A DNA stretch of 64,000 nucleotides, taken from contig JAIDCZ010000031.1 in NCBI GenBank assembly GCA_029055565.1, positions 16,983 through 80,982 of the forward strand. Direction: 5' to 3'. Under the pieces are notes generated by a model. It was not told the origin of the DNA. It worked only from the letters and a program-made list of their open reading frames with translations, and did not search any database. This document shows, in pieces, positions 8,862 to 20,200 of this stretch (position 1 is the first letter of the stretch; each line of letters begins with the position of its first letter). The position numbers and the translations under genes are program-made. Source of the stretch: Clostridiales bacterium. GTDB taxonomy: Bacteria > Bacillota > Clostridia > Christensenellales > Pumilibacteraceae.

Positions 8862-10028
8862 ATGCTCGGAAACTTTACGTACTGCAATCCGACCAAGCTG
8901 TACTTCGGCAAGGACGCGCTGGACGGACTTAACGAGGAACTGCCCAAGTACGGCAAAAACGTTTTACTTGTGTACGGCGGCGGGTCGATCAAAAAGAACG
9001 GTATCTACGACAAAGTTGTTGCCATACTCAAGGCCAACGGCAAAAATATTTTCGAGGACGCGGGCGTAATGCCCAATCCCACTTCGGACAAGCTGAACGA
9101 GGGTGTAGAGCGTGCAAAAAAAGCCAAGGCCGATTTTATACTCGCCGTCGGCGGCGGGTCGGTTTGCGACTACGCCAAGGCTGTGTCGGTATCGGTGCAC
9201 TGCAACGACGATCCGTGGGAAAAGTATTTTATTCGATTCGAGGAGCCGTCTTGCAATATTATTCCGGTCGGGTGCGTGCTGACCATGGTCGGCACCGGCA
9301 GTGAAATGAACGGCGGCTCGGTTATAACCAACCATTCGCAAAAGCTGAAAATAGGGCACGTGTTCGGCGAGAACGTGTTTCCCAAGTTCTCCGTACTCAA
9401 TCCCGAATTCACCTACACCTTGCCCAAGTACCAAATGGTGTCGGGCATATACGACATAATGTCGCATATACTGGAGCAGTATTTTTCGGGCGAGGACGAC
9501 AATACCAGCGATTATATAATGGAAGGGCTGTTGCGCTCGCTCGTGCACAGCGCGAATATAGCGGTAAAGAACCCCAACGACTACGAGGCGCGAAGCAATA
9601 TTATGTGGATTGCCACGTGGGCGCTGAACACCCTCGTCGCCAAGGGCAAGACCACCGACTGGGAGGTGCATATGCTCGGCCAAGCGGTGGGCGCGCACAC
9701 CGACGCCACGCACGGCATGACGCTTGCGGCAGTATCCATGCCGTACTATAGATATATCATGCCGTACGGACTGAAAAAGTTTGCGCGGTACGCGGTAAAC
9801 GTTTGGGGCGTCAACCCCGACGGCAAGACCGAACAGCAGACCGCCGAGCAAGGCCTTGCCGCAATGGAAAGCTGGATGAAGAGTGTAGGCCTCGTTATGA
9901 ACATAACCGAGCTTGGCGCGACCGAGCAAATGCTGGACGGCATAACCGAAAGCACGCTCATAATGGACGGCGGCTACAAGGTGCTGAACAAGACCGAAAT
10001 CCGTAGCATATACCAACAAAGTCTGTAA
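8862..10028 (+). CDS. Iron-containing alcohol dehydrogenase (butanol dehydrogenase-like)
   Basis: A 388-residue group III alcohol dehydrogenase. The dinucleotide-binding region shows VYGGGS and AVGGGSVCDYAKA, followed by MVGTGSEMNGGSVI. Metal ligands are visible as Asp and His in YDIMSHILEQ and as His in GAHTDATHGM. Such enzymes reduce aldehydes to alcohols with NAD(P)H, for example butyraldehyde to butanol during fermentation (YqhD/BdhA type). The start at 8862 is set by AAGGAGA 7 bases upstream; the preceding in-frame residues belong to a repeat. It stands alone between a repeat block and a new promoter. Confidence 0.92.
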   Translation: MLGNFTYCNPTKLYFGKDALDGLNEELPKYGKNVLLVYGGGSIKKNGIYDKVVAILKANGKNIFEDAGVMPNPTSDKLNEGVERAKKAKADFILAVGGGSVCDYAKAVSVSVHCNDDPWEKYFIRFEEPSCNIIPVGCVLTMVGTGSEMNGGSVITNHSQKLKIGHVFGENVFPKFSVLNPEFTYTLPKYQMVSGIYDIMSHILEQYFSGEDDNTSDYIMEGLLRSLVHSANIAVKNPNDYEARSNIMWIATWALNTLVAKGKTTDWEVHMLGQAVGAHTDATHGMTLAAVSMPYYRYIMPYGLKKFARYAVNVWGVNPDGKTEQQTAEQGLAAMESWMKSVGLVMNITELGATEQMLDGITESTLIMDGGYKVLNKTEIRSIYQQSL

Positions 10029-10078
10029 AATTTTTCCAAAAAATAAAAATTTTCTTAAATTTATTTTTTAGGTAACTC

Positions 10079-10107
10079 TTGACAAGAATAAAAGCATATG
10101 TTAGTAT
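10079..10107 (+). promoter_or_regulatory. SigmaA promoter of the 10184 gene pair
   Basis: TTGACA (10079-10084), 17-base spacer, TAGTAT (10102-10107). The expected leader carries the perfect hairpin at 10121-10149. Confidence 0.65.
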
Positions 10108-10120
10108 TATTCCAATGACG

Positions 10121-10149
10121 ACGGCGTCGCAATTGTTTTGCGACGCCGT
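10121..10149 (+). other. Perfect 12-bp hairpin in the 5' leader
   Basis: ACGGCGTCGCAA (10121-10132), loop TTGTT, TTGCGACGCCGT (10138-10149). It sits between the promoter and the ribosome binding site of the gene at 10184. No T-run follows immediately, so it is not a classical terminator; it may be an mRNA stabiliser, a protein-binding site or a weak attenuator. Confidence 0.6.
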
Positions 10150-10183
10150 TTGCGTTAAAATTGTTTTTATGAAGGAATAAAAC

Positions 10184-11596
10184 ATGACAACACAAACACT
10201 ATCACTGAAATCACGCATAAGCGCGATAATCACCGCGTTGGTGTTGTTGCTGACTGCGCTTTGGACGGCGCGTCCTACCTTTGCTTCGGCTGACGGTTGG
10301 AACGAGGAAGAATTTTTTATCGACCCCGACCACGTTTGCACCGCTAGTTGTTACAGGAACATATACTATCTAACTGACAATTCGAGTGCCGAGTACTATG
10401 TAGAAACTTTTTTGCGTGGCTGGGTTAATAAATATGCTCAGCAGCATATCGTGTTTAATGAGTTTAGGTATTATGATTTGGCTGCGATGGACGGAACGTC
10501 ATGGCGTTTGGGTACTGTTGAGCCACGCTTTGGTTATCCGCCATTAGAATTACAATTTTACCCTATACAAAACGCTTTGGTAATTTATGAGATAAATGAT
10601 ATGATGCCCTTTCAGTTTTCGGACATCATGTCGTATCGGCCAACTTCTGAATTGTACGACTACTTCATGACATTGAAAAACAATAATTGTAGGATTATGT
10701 TTATATGCAATACCGACGAAATGCATTTTAATGATAGAGATGAAAACAATAGGTTTTTGGACCTTGTGGACGTGCATGTAAATACGGACATTTATTCGTT
10801 TTTTACCGAAACCGTTTTGGCTTCTTTTACGAGTGGTGTGATAAGTAATTCAACTATAATACTTGATAGAAGCATGTCAGCATATGCTATATCTGGAGAT
10901 AGTATATATTGTACATATACAGAAAATGAATATAAAAGAGTATACGACAAATATGGCGAGGTTGATTGCGAAAAGTATGGGAGTAGATATGGTTTTTTAG
11001 ACGGTATGCTTATCCCACACATAAGAAAAACGCTCGACCTACCGATTTCTGGCGCATATCCTACTAACATAAATCTTTTGCAATGTGAAAATATAAAAGT
11101 ATTGTGCTATCTCGGCGAACAAATTTTCTATGATTTAACAAAAAATACTATGTATTATTGGGCGCTTGAACCCGATAGATTTATGGAGAAATGCGAGAAC
11201 GACTTCTATTACTTTATCGGTTCCACGCGCTACGGAGATGATTCCTATGATTTGCGTAGAATATTGATCGAATTAGAGGATGAATTTGACTTGCAGGATA
11301 AGATTAACAAATATATGTTTGTGGATCATAGCACTTGTTGTACTATGGAAGATGAAAGAAATATGCATATTGCCGGCATGGATAATCAAGCCATGGTAAG
11401 CTTTATTGCACCCATAGTAGCTTACTTTTTGTTTGACGATATATACACCGTAGATTGGTATGCAATAAGAAACTGGGGCGGTCGATGTGATATTACAATA
11501 AAACCCACAAGCGATGAAAGTTGGCTTTTGCCTTTGTCCGATCAAGATGACACAATCGGTGAAAGTGATAGGAGGGATTATTATTTTGAAGGCTAA
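10184..11596 (+). CDS. Secreted protein of unknown function
   Basis: A 470-residue protein I do not recognise. It begins with a Sec signal peptide (basic start, hydrophobic core at residues 14-32, likely cleavage after TFASA) and has no later membrane segment, so it should be released or loosely attached. It is rich in Tyr, Asp and Asn and has about a dozen Cys, including a CC pair near the C-terminus. The gene is clearly AT-richer than its neighbours on the left, a hint of transfer or relaxed selection. AAGGA precedes the ATG. Its last 11 bases overlap the start of the LRR lipoprotein gene, so the two products are probably made and used together. Confidence 0.75.
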   Translation: MTTQTLSLKSRISAIITALVLLLTALWTARPTFASADGWNEEEFFIDPDHVCTASCYRNIYYLTDNSSAEYYVETFLRGWVNKYAQQHIVFNEFRYYDLAAMDGTSWRLGTVEPRFGYPPLELQFYPIQNALVIYEINDMMPFQFSDIMSYRPTSELYDYFMTLKNNNCRIMFICNTDEMHFNDRDENNRFLDLVDVHVNTDIYSFFTETVLASFTSGVISNSTIILDRSMSAYAISGDSIYCTYTENEYKRVYDKYGEVDCEKYGSRYGFLDGMLIPHIRKTLDLPISGAYPTNINLLQCENIKVLCYLGEQIFYDLTKNTMYYWALEPDRFMEKCENDFYYFIGSTRYGDDSYDLRRILIELEDEFDLQDKINKYMFVDHSTCCTMEDERNMHIAGMDNQAMVSFIAPIVAYFLFDDIYTVDWYAIRNWGGRCDITIKPTSDESWLLPLSDQDDTIGESDRRDYYFEG

Positions 11597-13268
11597 ACAC
11601 AACAGTATAAAACTAATACTCACGTTTTCAGTAGTTACATTGCTTGCCGTGTTGTGCATAGCGGTTGTTGTTGCGTGCGGACAATCGGACGGTGCGCCGC
11701 AAAAGTTACCCACACCGGACTGGCCATATAGAGACGACAGCTCGATTGCTTGGAATAATGACTCGCGGTATACAAACTTTACAGTAAGCGTCGACGGCGT
11801 AGAATACCAAACTACCGAGAATTCATTTGACATAGCGTTTGCTATAGAGAAAGGCAAAACGATTGAAGTAAAGGTAAAGGCACTGGGGGACGGCAAATAT
11901 TATTCCGACTCCGATTGGTCAAGGTTGTTGACGATAGCGCCGATTTCCTTAACAATGGAATTGATAACTAACAAAAACGAATACAAAATTAAAAAATGCA
12001 ACAAGGCGTCGGGTGATATAATTTTGCCGCAAATGTACAACGAGCTTCCCGTTACGGAAGTCGGTAGCAGTGCATTTCAAGGTTGCAACGATATAACAAG
12101 CGTAACAATTCCGGTTGGAGTTAAGATAATAGACTCTTTTGCATTTAGAGAGTGTGCTTACCTCGAAAGAGTGATAATCGGCGATACTGTTGAAAAAATA
12201 AGGGAACAAGCGTTTCCGCAGTGCGAAAAGTTAAAGACGGTAAACATACCTAAATCCGTATCAACTATAGGCTCAATGTTGTTTAGGCAATCGGGAGTAT
12301 CCGATTTAACGGTAGACGCCGACAATCCGTATTACTATGCCGAGGGCAATTGTCTGATACGCAAGGAAGATAATGCAGTTATCTTTGCTAACGAAAACAG
12401 CACAATCCCGTCGGATGTGGATACAATAGCGCAAGACGCAATATACTCTGACAAGATTGAGAAGTTAACAATACCCGACGGCGTAAAAAAGCTTACCCAA
12501 TATTTTATATGTGGCTCTAACTTGAAACATGTTCAAATACCGGAAAGCGTGACTGAAATAGAAACAAACGCATTTCGTTACTCCGAAAATATAGACAAGT
12601 TTATTGTAGATCAATGCAATCTCATATACAAGAACGACTGTGGGCATATTATACGCAAAAGCGACAACGTGCTTATGTTCGGTTGCCGCGGCAATATAGT
12701 TATCCCAGACTACGTTACCGGCATAGCCGCAAGTGCGTTTAGCGGTAAAGATACGCAATCGGCTTTGCGTATACCAAAAAGCGTTACTTGGATAGGAGCT
12801 CAATGCTTCGATGGCTGTAAATACTTAGAGTACGTGTATCTACCGGATACGATTATCGAGCTTGGGTACAGCGCAATTTCCTATGTTTATGACAGTGAAG
12901 GCAAATACGCATCGGGCACGCGCAGTATTACTATCCCGGAAGGGTGCGTATGTTTAGGTTCAATGGGAACGCGTACGTATTCTGCGCCCGCTTGCGAAAT
13001 AGATTACGACGACGGATATGCGTATGTACATTCGATTTCTTATACGATAGGCGGCTTGTTGGGTGTTAACTATAATTTACAAGTAGTCATAAATTGGGAG
13101 GAACATGTCGACAACCTTCCGTATAGATACGGCTATACACTCGGTGGATTTTCTGCAACTCCCAATGGTGAACCAATCACTACGGCGGAAGAGATAGAAC
13201 AAATTGCATTCATGGAAAACACTACAGTCAAAGCGAAAGTTTACCCTATATGGATTGCTAATGAATAA
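11586..13268 (+). CDS. BspA-like leucine-rich repeat lipoprotein
   Basis: A 560-residue surface lipoprotein. Start is the TTG at 11586, because GGAGGG (11571-11576) lies 9 bases before it; it gives a lipoprotein signal peptide ending in VVVAC. After a short fibronectin-like region come LRR_5 (BspA/TpLRR) units of about 23 residues with the pattern AFxxCxxLxxVxIPxxVxxI, roughly residues 125-445, and a C-terminal InlB B-repeat-like segment. Such proteins bind host or microbial surface ligands. Composition is AT-rich like the preceding gene, with which it overlaps by 11 bases. Ligand unknown. Confidence 0.85.
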   Translation: MKAKHNSIKLILTFSVVTLLAVLCIAVVVACGQSDGAPQKLPTPDWPYRDDSSIAWNNDSRYTNFTVSVDGVEYQTTENSFDIAFAIEKGKTIEVKVKALGDGKYYSDSDWSRLLTIAPISLTMELITNKNEYKIKKCNKASGDIILPQMYNELPVTEVGSSAFQGCNDITSVTIPVGVKIIDSFAFRECAYLERVIIGDTVEKIREQAFPQCEKLKTVNIPKSVSTIGSMLFRQSGVSDLTVDADNPYYYAEGNCLIRKEDNAVIFANENSTIPSDVDTIAQDAIYSDKIEKLTIPDGVKKLTQYFICGSNLKHVQIPESVTEIETNAFRYSENIDKFIVDQCNLIYKNDCGHIIRKSDNVLMFGCRGNIVIPDYVTGIAASAFSGKDTQSALRIPKSVTWIGAQCFDGCKYLEYVYLPDTIIELGYSAISYVYDSEGKYASGTRSITIPEGCVCLGSMGTRTYSAPACEIDYDDGYAYVHSISYTIGGLLGVNYNLQVVINWEEHVDNLPYRYGYTLGGFSATPNGEPITTAEEIEQIAFMENTTVKAKVYPIWIANE

Positions 13269-13285
13269 CCGCTTGAATTTCAACT

Positions 13286-13327
13286 AAAACGCACCCGTGC
13301 GGCATTGTGCTTACGGGTGCGTTTTTT
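13286..13327. terminator. Bidirectional intrinsic terminator
   Basis: AAAACGCACCCGT (13286-13298) pairs with ACGGGTGCGTTTT, followed by T-run. The A-run on the other side lets it also end transcription of the minus-strand PHP gene. Confidence 0.85.
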
Positions 13328-13348
13328 GTTTTGCGGTTTGTTTGCTTA

Positions 13349-14098
13349 TTAGTCTTTGCCGAATACGCCGTCCAAAAACTCGGTGGCTTCCGCAAAGCGT
13401 TGAGCGATTTTGTCCGAGGTGTGCGCGTCCGAGCCGAGTACCGGTCGCACTCCGCCGGCCGCCTTGTAGGCGCGCAAAAAGTCCTCGCGCGGGGTGCAAG
13501 GCGGGTAGTGGGCGTTGGTGTTCGCTTCTATCCGCACTCTGCGAGCTACGGCGGTTTTTATTATATCGTCCATAACGTCTTTGTACTCGGCGTACTGCAT
13601 GGGCGTGTGGATATACCGCTCCAAAAACCCAATATGCCCGATCGTGCTGAAGTCGTAGTCGGCGTCCAGCGACTGCCTAATAGCTTGCAAATACGTTAGG
13701 TAGGGCGGCACGCCCTCGGGCGCGGGTACCGGATGGTCCCAGTTGTGTACGCTGTTAATAACGTATTCAAGCGGTAAGGATTTTATCAGCTTTGCCGTTT
13801 CGCTTGCGTGCCGTATATCGAACCCCACCTCCAAGCCTATATATATAGTAAGATCGGGATTGTCGTCGCGCACGCGCTGCCATTCGTCGAAGTATTTGTC
13901 GAAGTCTATTATATATCCGTCCCAGTAGCCTACGTCCACGTGGTCGGTTACGATAAAGCCTTTTAGGCCTTTTGCCCGCACTCTGTCCGCTATTACTTGC
14001 GGCTCGTCGGCGCCGCAACCGCGCGCGTCGGGGGAGAACGGACTGTGTATATGGCAGTCGATATCGGTTAGGTCTGTCGTGTTGGGAATAAGCTTCAT
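13349..14098 (-). CDS. PHP-domain phosphatase, histidinol-phosphatase-like
   Basis: A 249-residue PHP metallophosphoesterase. The metal-binding motifs are all visible: DCHIHSPFSPDA, VTDHVD, HNWDHP, GHIGF, EANTNAH and GSDAH, giving the trinuclear site of the HisK (HisJ) type enzyme that dephosphorylates L-histidinol phosphate. No other his genes are near, so another phosphoester substrate is possible. There is no ribosome binding site: a consensus promoter (TTGACA-17-TATACT) ends six bases before the ATG, so transcription should start at the start codon. A CACCGT/ACGGTG inverted repeat fills the promoter spacer, suggesting a repressor site. Confidence 0.85.
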   Translation of the reverse strand: MKLIPNTTDLTDIDCHIHSPFSPDARGCGADEPQVIADRVRAKGLKGFIVTDHVDVGYWDGYIIDFDKYFDEWQRVRDDNPDLTIYIGLEVGFDIRHASETAKLIKSLPLEYVINSVHNWDHPVPAPEGVPPYLTYLQAIRQSLDADYDFSTIGHIGFLERYIHTPMQYAEYKDVMDDIIKTAVARRVRIEANTNAHYPPCTPREDFLRAYKAAGGVRPVLGSDAHTSDKIAQRFAEATEFLDGVFGKD

Positions 14099-14104
14099 AT
14101 AATT

Positions 14105-14133
14105 AGTATAGCACCGTACCTAAACGGTGTCAA
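14105..14133 (-). promoter_or_regulatory. SigmaA promoter of the PHP gene, with spacer palindrome
   Basis: Minus strand: TTGACA (14133-14128), 17-base spacer, TATACT (14110-14105), then six bases to the ATG at 14098. The spacer contains CACCGT-N6-ACGGTG (14112-14129), placed where a bound repressor would block RNA polymerase. Confidence 0.8.
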
Positions 14134-14181
14134 GCCGCACGATTTGCGTAATATTATATTATACTAATTTCGATTTTTGTA

Positions 14182-14210
14182 TTGACAATCGTCGGCGAAT
14201 GTTGTATTAT
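14182..14210 (+). promoter_or_regulatory. SigmaA promoter of the giant lipoprotein gene
   Basis: TTGACA (14182-14187), 17-base spacer, TATTAT (14205-14210), giving a leader of about 44 bases with GGAGG at 14250-14254. Confidence 0.8.
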
Positions 14211-14260
14211 ATTACGTATCAACTGAAAGTGTGCGTAAGCACTATAGTTGGAGGATAATG

Positions 14261-17200
14261 ATGAGAAAAAGGATAAGCGTATTTTTTATTGCTTTGGTTT
14301 TGGCGTTGACGGCCGGACTTGCTGTTGCTTGCTCGGACGTCAAGGTTGACAAAGGCGAAAAAACGTTCAGCGTAACGTACTATTACAATTACGGCGGTGC
14401 GCCCAACGGCGGTGTTTACCGCACCGACAAGGTGAAGGCTAACGTCGCGGCAAGCAAGCCGTCCAACCCCACGCGTGGCGGCGGCTATACCTTCGATTAC
14501 TGGACTACCGACGCGGCGGGCAACAGCTCGTACAAGTTTGAGACGCCCGTCGGCGCCGATCTCAATCTGTACGCGCAGTGGCGAGAGCTTTTACCCGACG
14601 TTAAGCTTACCGGCATACAAGCGACGGTTACCAAGCAGTACGTGGTTGGCGATACGTTTAACAAAACGGATATAACCGTCGTCGCCAAGTATTCGGACGG
14701 CAACGAAGTGCCGGTTACCGATTTTACGTACACCGCGCCCGATATGACAACGGCCGGCGACAAGACGATAACCGTTTCGCACGGCGGCATGGATACCACC
14801 GTAACGATAACCGTAGCCGACCCCGACCGCGCTTTGACCGGCATTACGGCAACGCTCAAGGATTCCGCCAAAAGGTACTTCGTGGGCGGCACGTTTGACA
14901 AAGCCGACGTAACGGTTACTGCCGCTTATTCGGACGACACCAACGAGGAAGTAACTGCGTTCCAAATAGTTACCGCGCCCGATATGACTACGGCCGGCGA
15001 CAAGGTAATAACGGTATCTTACGGCGGCAAGACGGCGCAAGTCACCATTACCGTGGAAACGGTCGTTGTCAGCCGTATAGCAATCACTACCCAGCCTACC
15101 AAGCTCGTTTACACCGTAGGCGAGGCGCTCGATCTTACCGGTATGGTAGTTACGGCGTACTATAATAACGGCACTTCCGCCGTTGTTGCGGTTGCGGACT
15201 GCGAAGTAACAGGCTACAGCCCTACCGGCGTACGCGAGCAGACGCTTACCGTAACCTTCGGCGGCAAAAAAGCCACGTTTAAGGTGACGGTTAAACAAGC
15301 CGCGGTACAGCAGTTTGACGTAAACTTCAACGCGAATATCGCGGCTAAGTTTGCGGACCAAATAACAGATATGCCCGAAACCGTCAAGGTCGACAAAAAC
15401 TCGACGGTTATCAAACCGGACGCGCCCACGCTAAAAGGCTTTACGTTCGACGGCGACTGGTACAAGGACTCGGCGTGCACTGCCGCTTGGGACTTTGAAA
15501 ACGACGTAGTTACCGCCGGCGTAACGCTTTACGCCAAGTGGACGGCAAAGACCTACACCGTTTCGTACGTGCTTAACGACGGCACCAACGGCAACAATCC
15601 CTCGTCTATCACGGCGGACGGCAACGACGTAACGCTTGCGCCCGCTACGCGCGACTACTACACCTTTATAGGCTGGTTCACCGCGCAGACCGGCGGCACC
15701 AAGGTGGAAAAGCTCGGCTACGATTCGATTCCCGCAAACGCCGCGGCAACCGAAATAAAGCTGTACGCGCGCTTTACTGCCAATACTTACGACATTACTT
15801 ACGACCTCGGCACGAGCGACGAATACACCGCCACGCTCGTTGCAACCGCGCCCAAAAAGTACACATACGGCACGACTACGACGTTGCCCGACGTGGACGA
15901 CGTTACCGTAACCACCAAGGCGGGTATCGAAGTACCGTACGTGTTTATGCACTGGTACGTACAAGGCGACGAAACCAAAACCGAGGTGGATAATACTGCC
16001 GGCATGAACGGCAACAAAACGTTCGTCGCGCTCATCGAGCAAAAGACCACGTACAAGTTTACGTTCGACTACAACCACGACCACAAGGAAGGCGGCAACG
16101 TTACCGGTCGCGAATTTTCGCGCAATATCGTGGAGGGCGAAAAGGCTATCTACCGCGACCTTACCACGCAGTGCAATCGTCCCGGCTACACGTTTGGCGG
16201 CTGGTACGAGGACAACGACACGTTCACCAAGGAATACGATTTTGACACGCCCGTAACGGCGCCCAAAACCATTTACGCCAAGTGGACGGAAATCAACTAT
16301 ACTATAGTTTACAGCGGTGCCGGCGTTACCACCACCGATCCCACTACCTACAAGGTGACGGACACGGCCACCACGCTTAATACCAAACCCACGCTTGCCG
16401 AAGGCTATTACTTTGACGGCTGGTTCTTCGACTCCGCGTACGGCGAGGCGGCGACCACGCTTGACGAGAACATGATAGACTACGCGGTTGACGTTGACGG
16501 CGTAATGACGATTACCGTTTACGCAAAATCGGGCAACGAGTACACCGTTAAGTTTAACGCCAACGTGCCTCAAGGCGCTACCGGTTTGACCGGCAAGCCC
16601 GCAGACGCTACCGTCGTTTACGGCAACGCAATAACCGCGCCCACCGCAAACCCCAACCTTGCGGACTACGCATTCTCCGGCTGGTTTACTGCGGCTACTT
16701 GCGACTGCGAGGAAGTTTGCACGCACGCTTGGGATTTCGAGAACTTGCTCAACAACACTACGGCTACGTTCGACGAGGCCCATACGTTCAACCTTTACGC
16801 GCGCTGGTACAAAAAGGCGGCCAGCGGCAGATACCTCGTCGGCGGCTTTAACGGCTGGGGCGACTTCGAGCATAACGACGCGTCTAAGTATTTGACCGCC
16901 GTAACCGGAACGGACAAAGACGGCAAGGCTACGGAATGGAAGGTAGAGCACGTTAAGCTTGCGCTTGCAACCGAGCAAGACGATACGTATAGCTTGTTCA
17001 AGTTTATCGACTACAACAAGTCGACCAACAAAGTAACTTGGCTCGAGCCTTACGACGTGAACGCCACCGTGCGTCCCGCCGCGGCAATGTCTATCGAGCT
17101 TACCAGAAACGGCGAGGATAAACCCGAAAACTACAAGGTTAAGGACTACAACGTCGGCGAAAACGATTTGTGGACTATCGAGTTCGGCACTAACGAAAAA

Positions 17201-20200
17201 GGCGAAAATTACATCACGCTCACGCTGGAAGGCTTTATCGGCTGGCGCGATATCGACAGCGACAAGAGCGGCGAGGAATACGCGCCGGACGACAGCTTTG
17301 AGCTTGAGAACGGACAGTGGTACCTTACCGGTAACTTTACCGGCTGGTTCAATCAAACCAACGAGTGGTCCACCAAGAACGAAGCAAAGGCGTACAATCG
17401 TGGTACTACGTACATGTTCACCAACGTGTACCTCAAAAAGTACGACGAGTTCAAGATTATGGGTACGGCCGGTTGGTACGGTTTGAAAAACACCAACTTC
17501 ACCGCGCTCGGCACGCCTATTGACCTTATGGTCGGCGGCAACGATAATAATATCAAGCTGAACACGATTGAAAACGGCTACTACAACATAGTGTTTAGTT
17601 GCCCCGCAAACGGCAATTATACGCTTACTATCAACAAGTACGTTCATGTCGATATTTCGCTCAAAGCGGGCAGCAATATCTACGTGGGCGATAGGCTCAA
17701 TAACGACGAATCCACCAAAGAACTGTTTACCGTTGTACCCGACGGCGGCACCGCCACTACCGAATACACCGTAGTGCAAAGCACCGCCGCGGCCGGCGAG
17801 AACGTGTTTACTATAATCTACAAGGGCGGAGTGTTCAAGTTTACGTACACTGCCAAAACGCCGCAAATCACGAGCATAAGCGTTAAGACCGCTCCCACCA
17901 AAAAGTGGTACTTTGTGGGCGACGCGCTCAGCACTACCGGACTTGAAGTCAATCTCGTTTACGACAAGACCAGCTTGAATACGACAACGACCGACGCATC
18001 GCTGTTCGACTTTGAATACGAGTTTGTCGGCCGTACCTCTGGCGAGCTACGCTTGGGCAATACGGTAACCGTTACCGTCAAGCTTAAAGCCGACCCCACT
18101 ATAACGGCGACGTTCTCCGTAACAGTGCTCAACAAGGTCACTTCGATCGAGGTCACCAAAAATCCCACGACTATGCCGCAATACGTAGGCGACAAGCTTA
18201 ACACCGCCGGCATGGAAGTTACCGTTTACTTTAACGGCGGAAAAACGCTTTCCGCAAAGGCGTCGGGTACTCCTACGACGACCCCCGCAAACGGCGCTAC
18301 GCTTACTGCGGACGATGACAAAATTACGGTAAGCTACAAACAGTATCAACCCGACGGTTGCACGCTTACCATGCCTACTTGCAAGACGGAAATAGCGCTC
18401 GACCTTGCGGAACCGCAAATCACTTCCGTGGACGTAGCCGGAAATCTCGACACGAGCACCTATAAGGTAGGACAAAAGTTCTCGGCGGCCGGTCTTTCGT
18501 TTACCGCAACCAAAGAGAACGGCAATACCGTTTCGCTTACCGCGGCCGATATGACGTTCACTATTTCCGACGAGTACGCCAACGCCGAAAATAAGTTTAT
18601 CAAGGCGGGCACCGGAATTGCCGTTGCAATATCGTACGGCACGGCAACCATTACCGGCAAAACCTCGGTAACGGTTAATGCGGAAAACGTGCTCACGTCT
18701 ATAACCGTAAATACAGACGGCTTGGAAAAGCCGCACGCCGCTGGATTCGTAGCGGGCGACGCGCTTAGCGTTGACGGCATCGTGGTAACGCCGGTGTACA
18801 ACGAGGGTATCGGCGACGACGTAGCGGTAGTGACCGGCAATGCTGTCAGCAACTACACCGTTACTCCCGCGATCGACACAGAGCTTACCGTAGGCGAAAA
18901 GACGATTACCGTCAAGTACAACAATATGACCGCGACGTTTACCATTACGGTAGTGGCGCGCGAGATTACCGGCATTAAGGTAAGCGGTACTGCGGCACAG
19001 CAATACCTTTCCAGTAAGTTCAATGCAAGCGGACTCACCTTTAAGGCGCAGTTCAACGACGATACCGAAGAGGAAGTTCCCGCAAGCAACGTAACGTTTG
19101 AGTGCAAAGAGTCTATGAGCGGCTCGGGCACCTTCACCGTTGCCGGCGACTTTACCATGACAGCCAAGTACGAGGGACGTACTTGCACGTTCGCTATCAA
19201 CGTAGAAAACAATTCGCGTTATACAGTTTCGTTCAACGTGAATATTGCCGGCACCGGCAAGGTTCCCGCCGGTATGCCCGCGGATACTACGGCCGTTCAC
19301 AACACCAAGCTTACGGCGCCCGAAGCCAATCCTACGCTCAAGGGCTACACGTTTGACGGCTGGTACAAGGAAGCCGCGTGCACTACCGTTTGGGATTTCG
19401 ACGTCGACACGGTAATGGACAATACCACTATTTACGCTAAGTGGACTTCCAAGACCTACACTATCATTTACTACGTGGACGGCAAGCTCGACGGCACGCC
19501 CGCTACGTACGAAGCAACCGACAACTTGTTCCCCGAGCTTGAGCTTGCAACTCCGAGCAAAGAAGGCTACGAGTTTAGCGGCTGGTGCAAACAGAGCGGT
19601 CTTACCGATACGCCTATCCACCACATGACGTACGCGCGTCTGCCCGAAAACGATGGCGACGGCAGTGTTCCGCAAACTATCAATCTGTACGCCAAGTTCG
19701 CCGTCAATAAGTACGCAGTCAAGTTCATAGTGGACGGCGACGAGGTAGAGGATTACGAGCAGAGCGTTGACTATAACGGCAACGCCGTTAAGCCGGCTAC
19801 AGACCCGACCATAAATCACTACAAGTTTGCTTTCTGGTCGATAGGCGAGCGCGAGGATACTACCGCGACGGAGTTTGCATTTGCGACCACCGCCATCACG
19901 GCAGACGTTACGCTTTACGCGCATTGGACTGCAATCAACTACGCCATAGACTACAAGCTCAACGGCGGCACCAACAATGCGGCCAACCCCGCTACGTACA
20001 GCATTGCCGACCCTTCGCCCAAGGCGCTTGCAAATCCCACCGCCGCGCCCGCGGGACAGAGATTTAAGGAATGGCAGTACAACGGCACGAAGGTGACCGG
20101 ACTTACGCACGGCATGCTTCCGACCGCCGAAACCGGTAAGATCGTTATTACCGCGGTGTTTGAAACGGTTACGTACTATACCGTATCGTTCGACTTGAAC

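Noticed and set aside
10029..10070. Terminator after the alcohol dehydrogenase gene
   Set aside because: There is an AT-only inverted stretch (AAAATTTTT...AAAAATTTT), but without G-C pairs it is too weak to call.
15431..17866. Long open frame of 811 codons on the minus strand inside the giant lipoprotein gene
   Set aside because: It is a mirror of the repeated, stop-poor coding sequence on the plus strand; no ribosome site, promoter or protein family, and the translated sequence is rich in Val, Arg and Tyr as expected of antisense frames. The same holds for 18047-20290 and 21083-22336.
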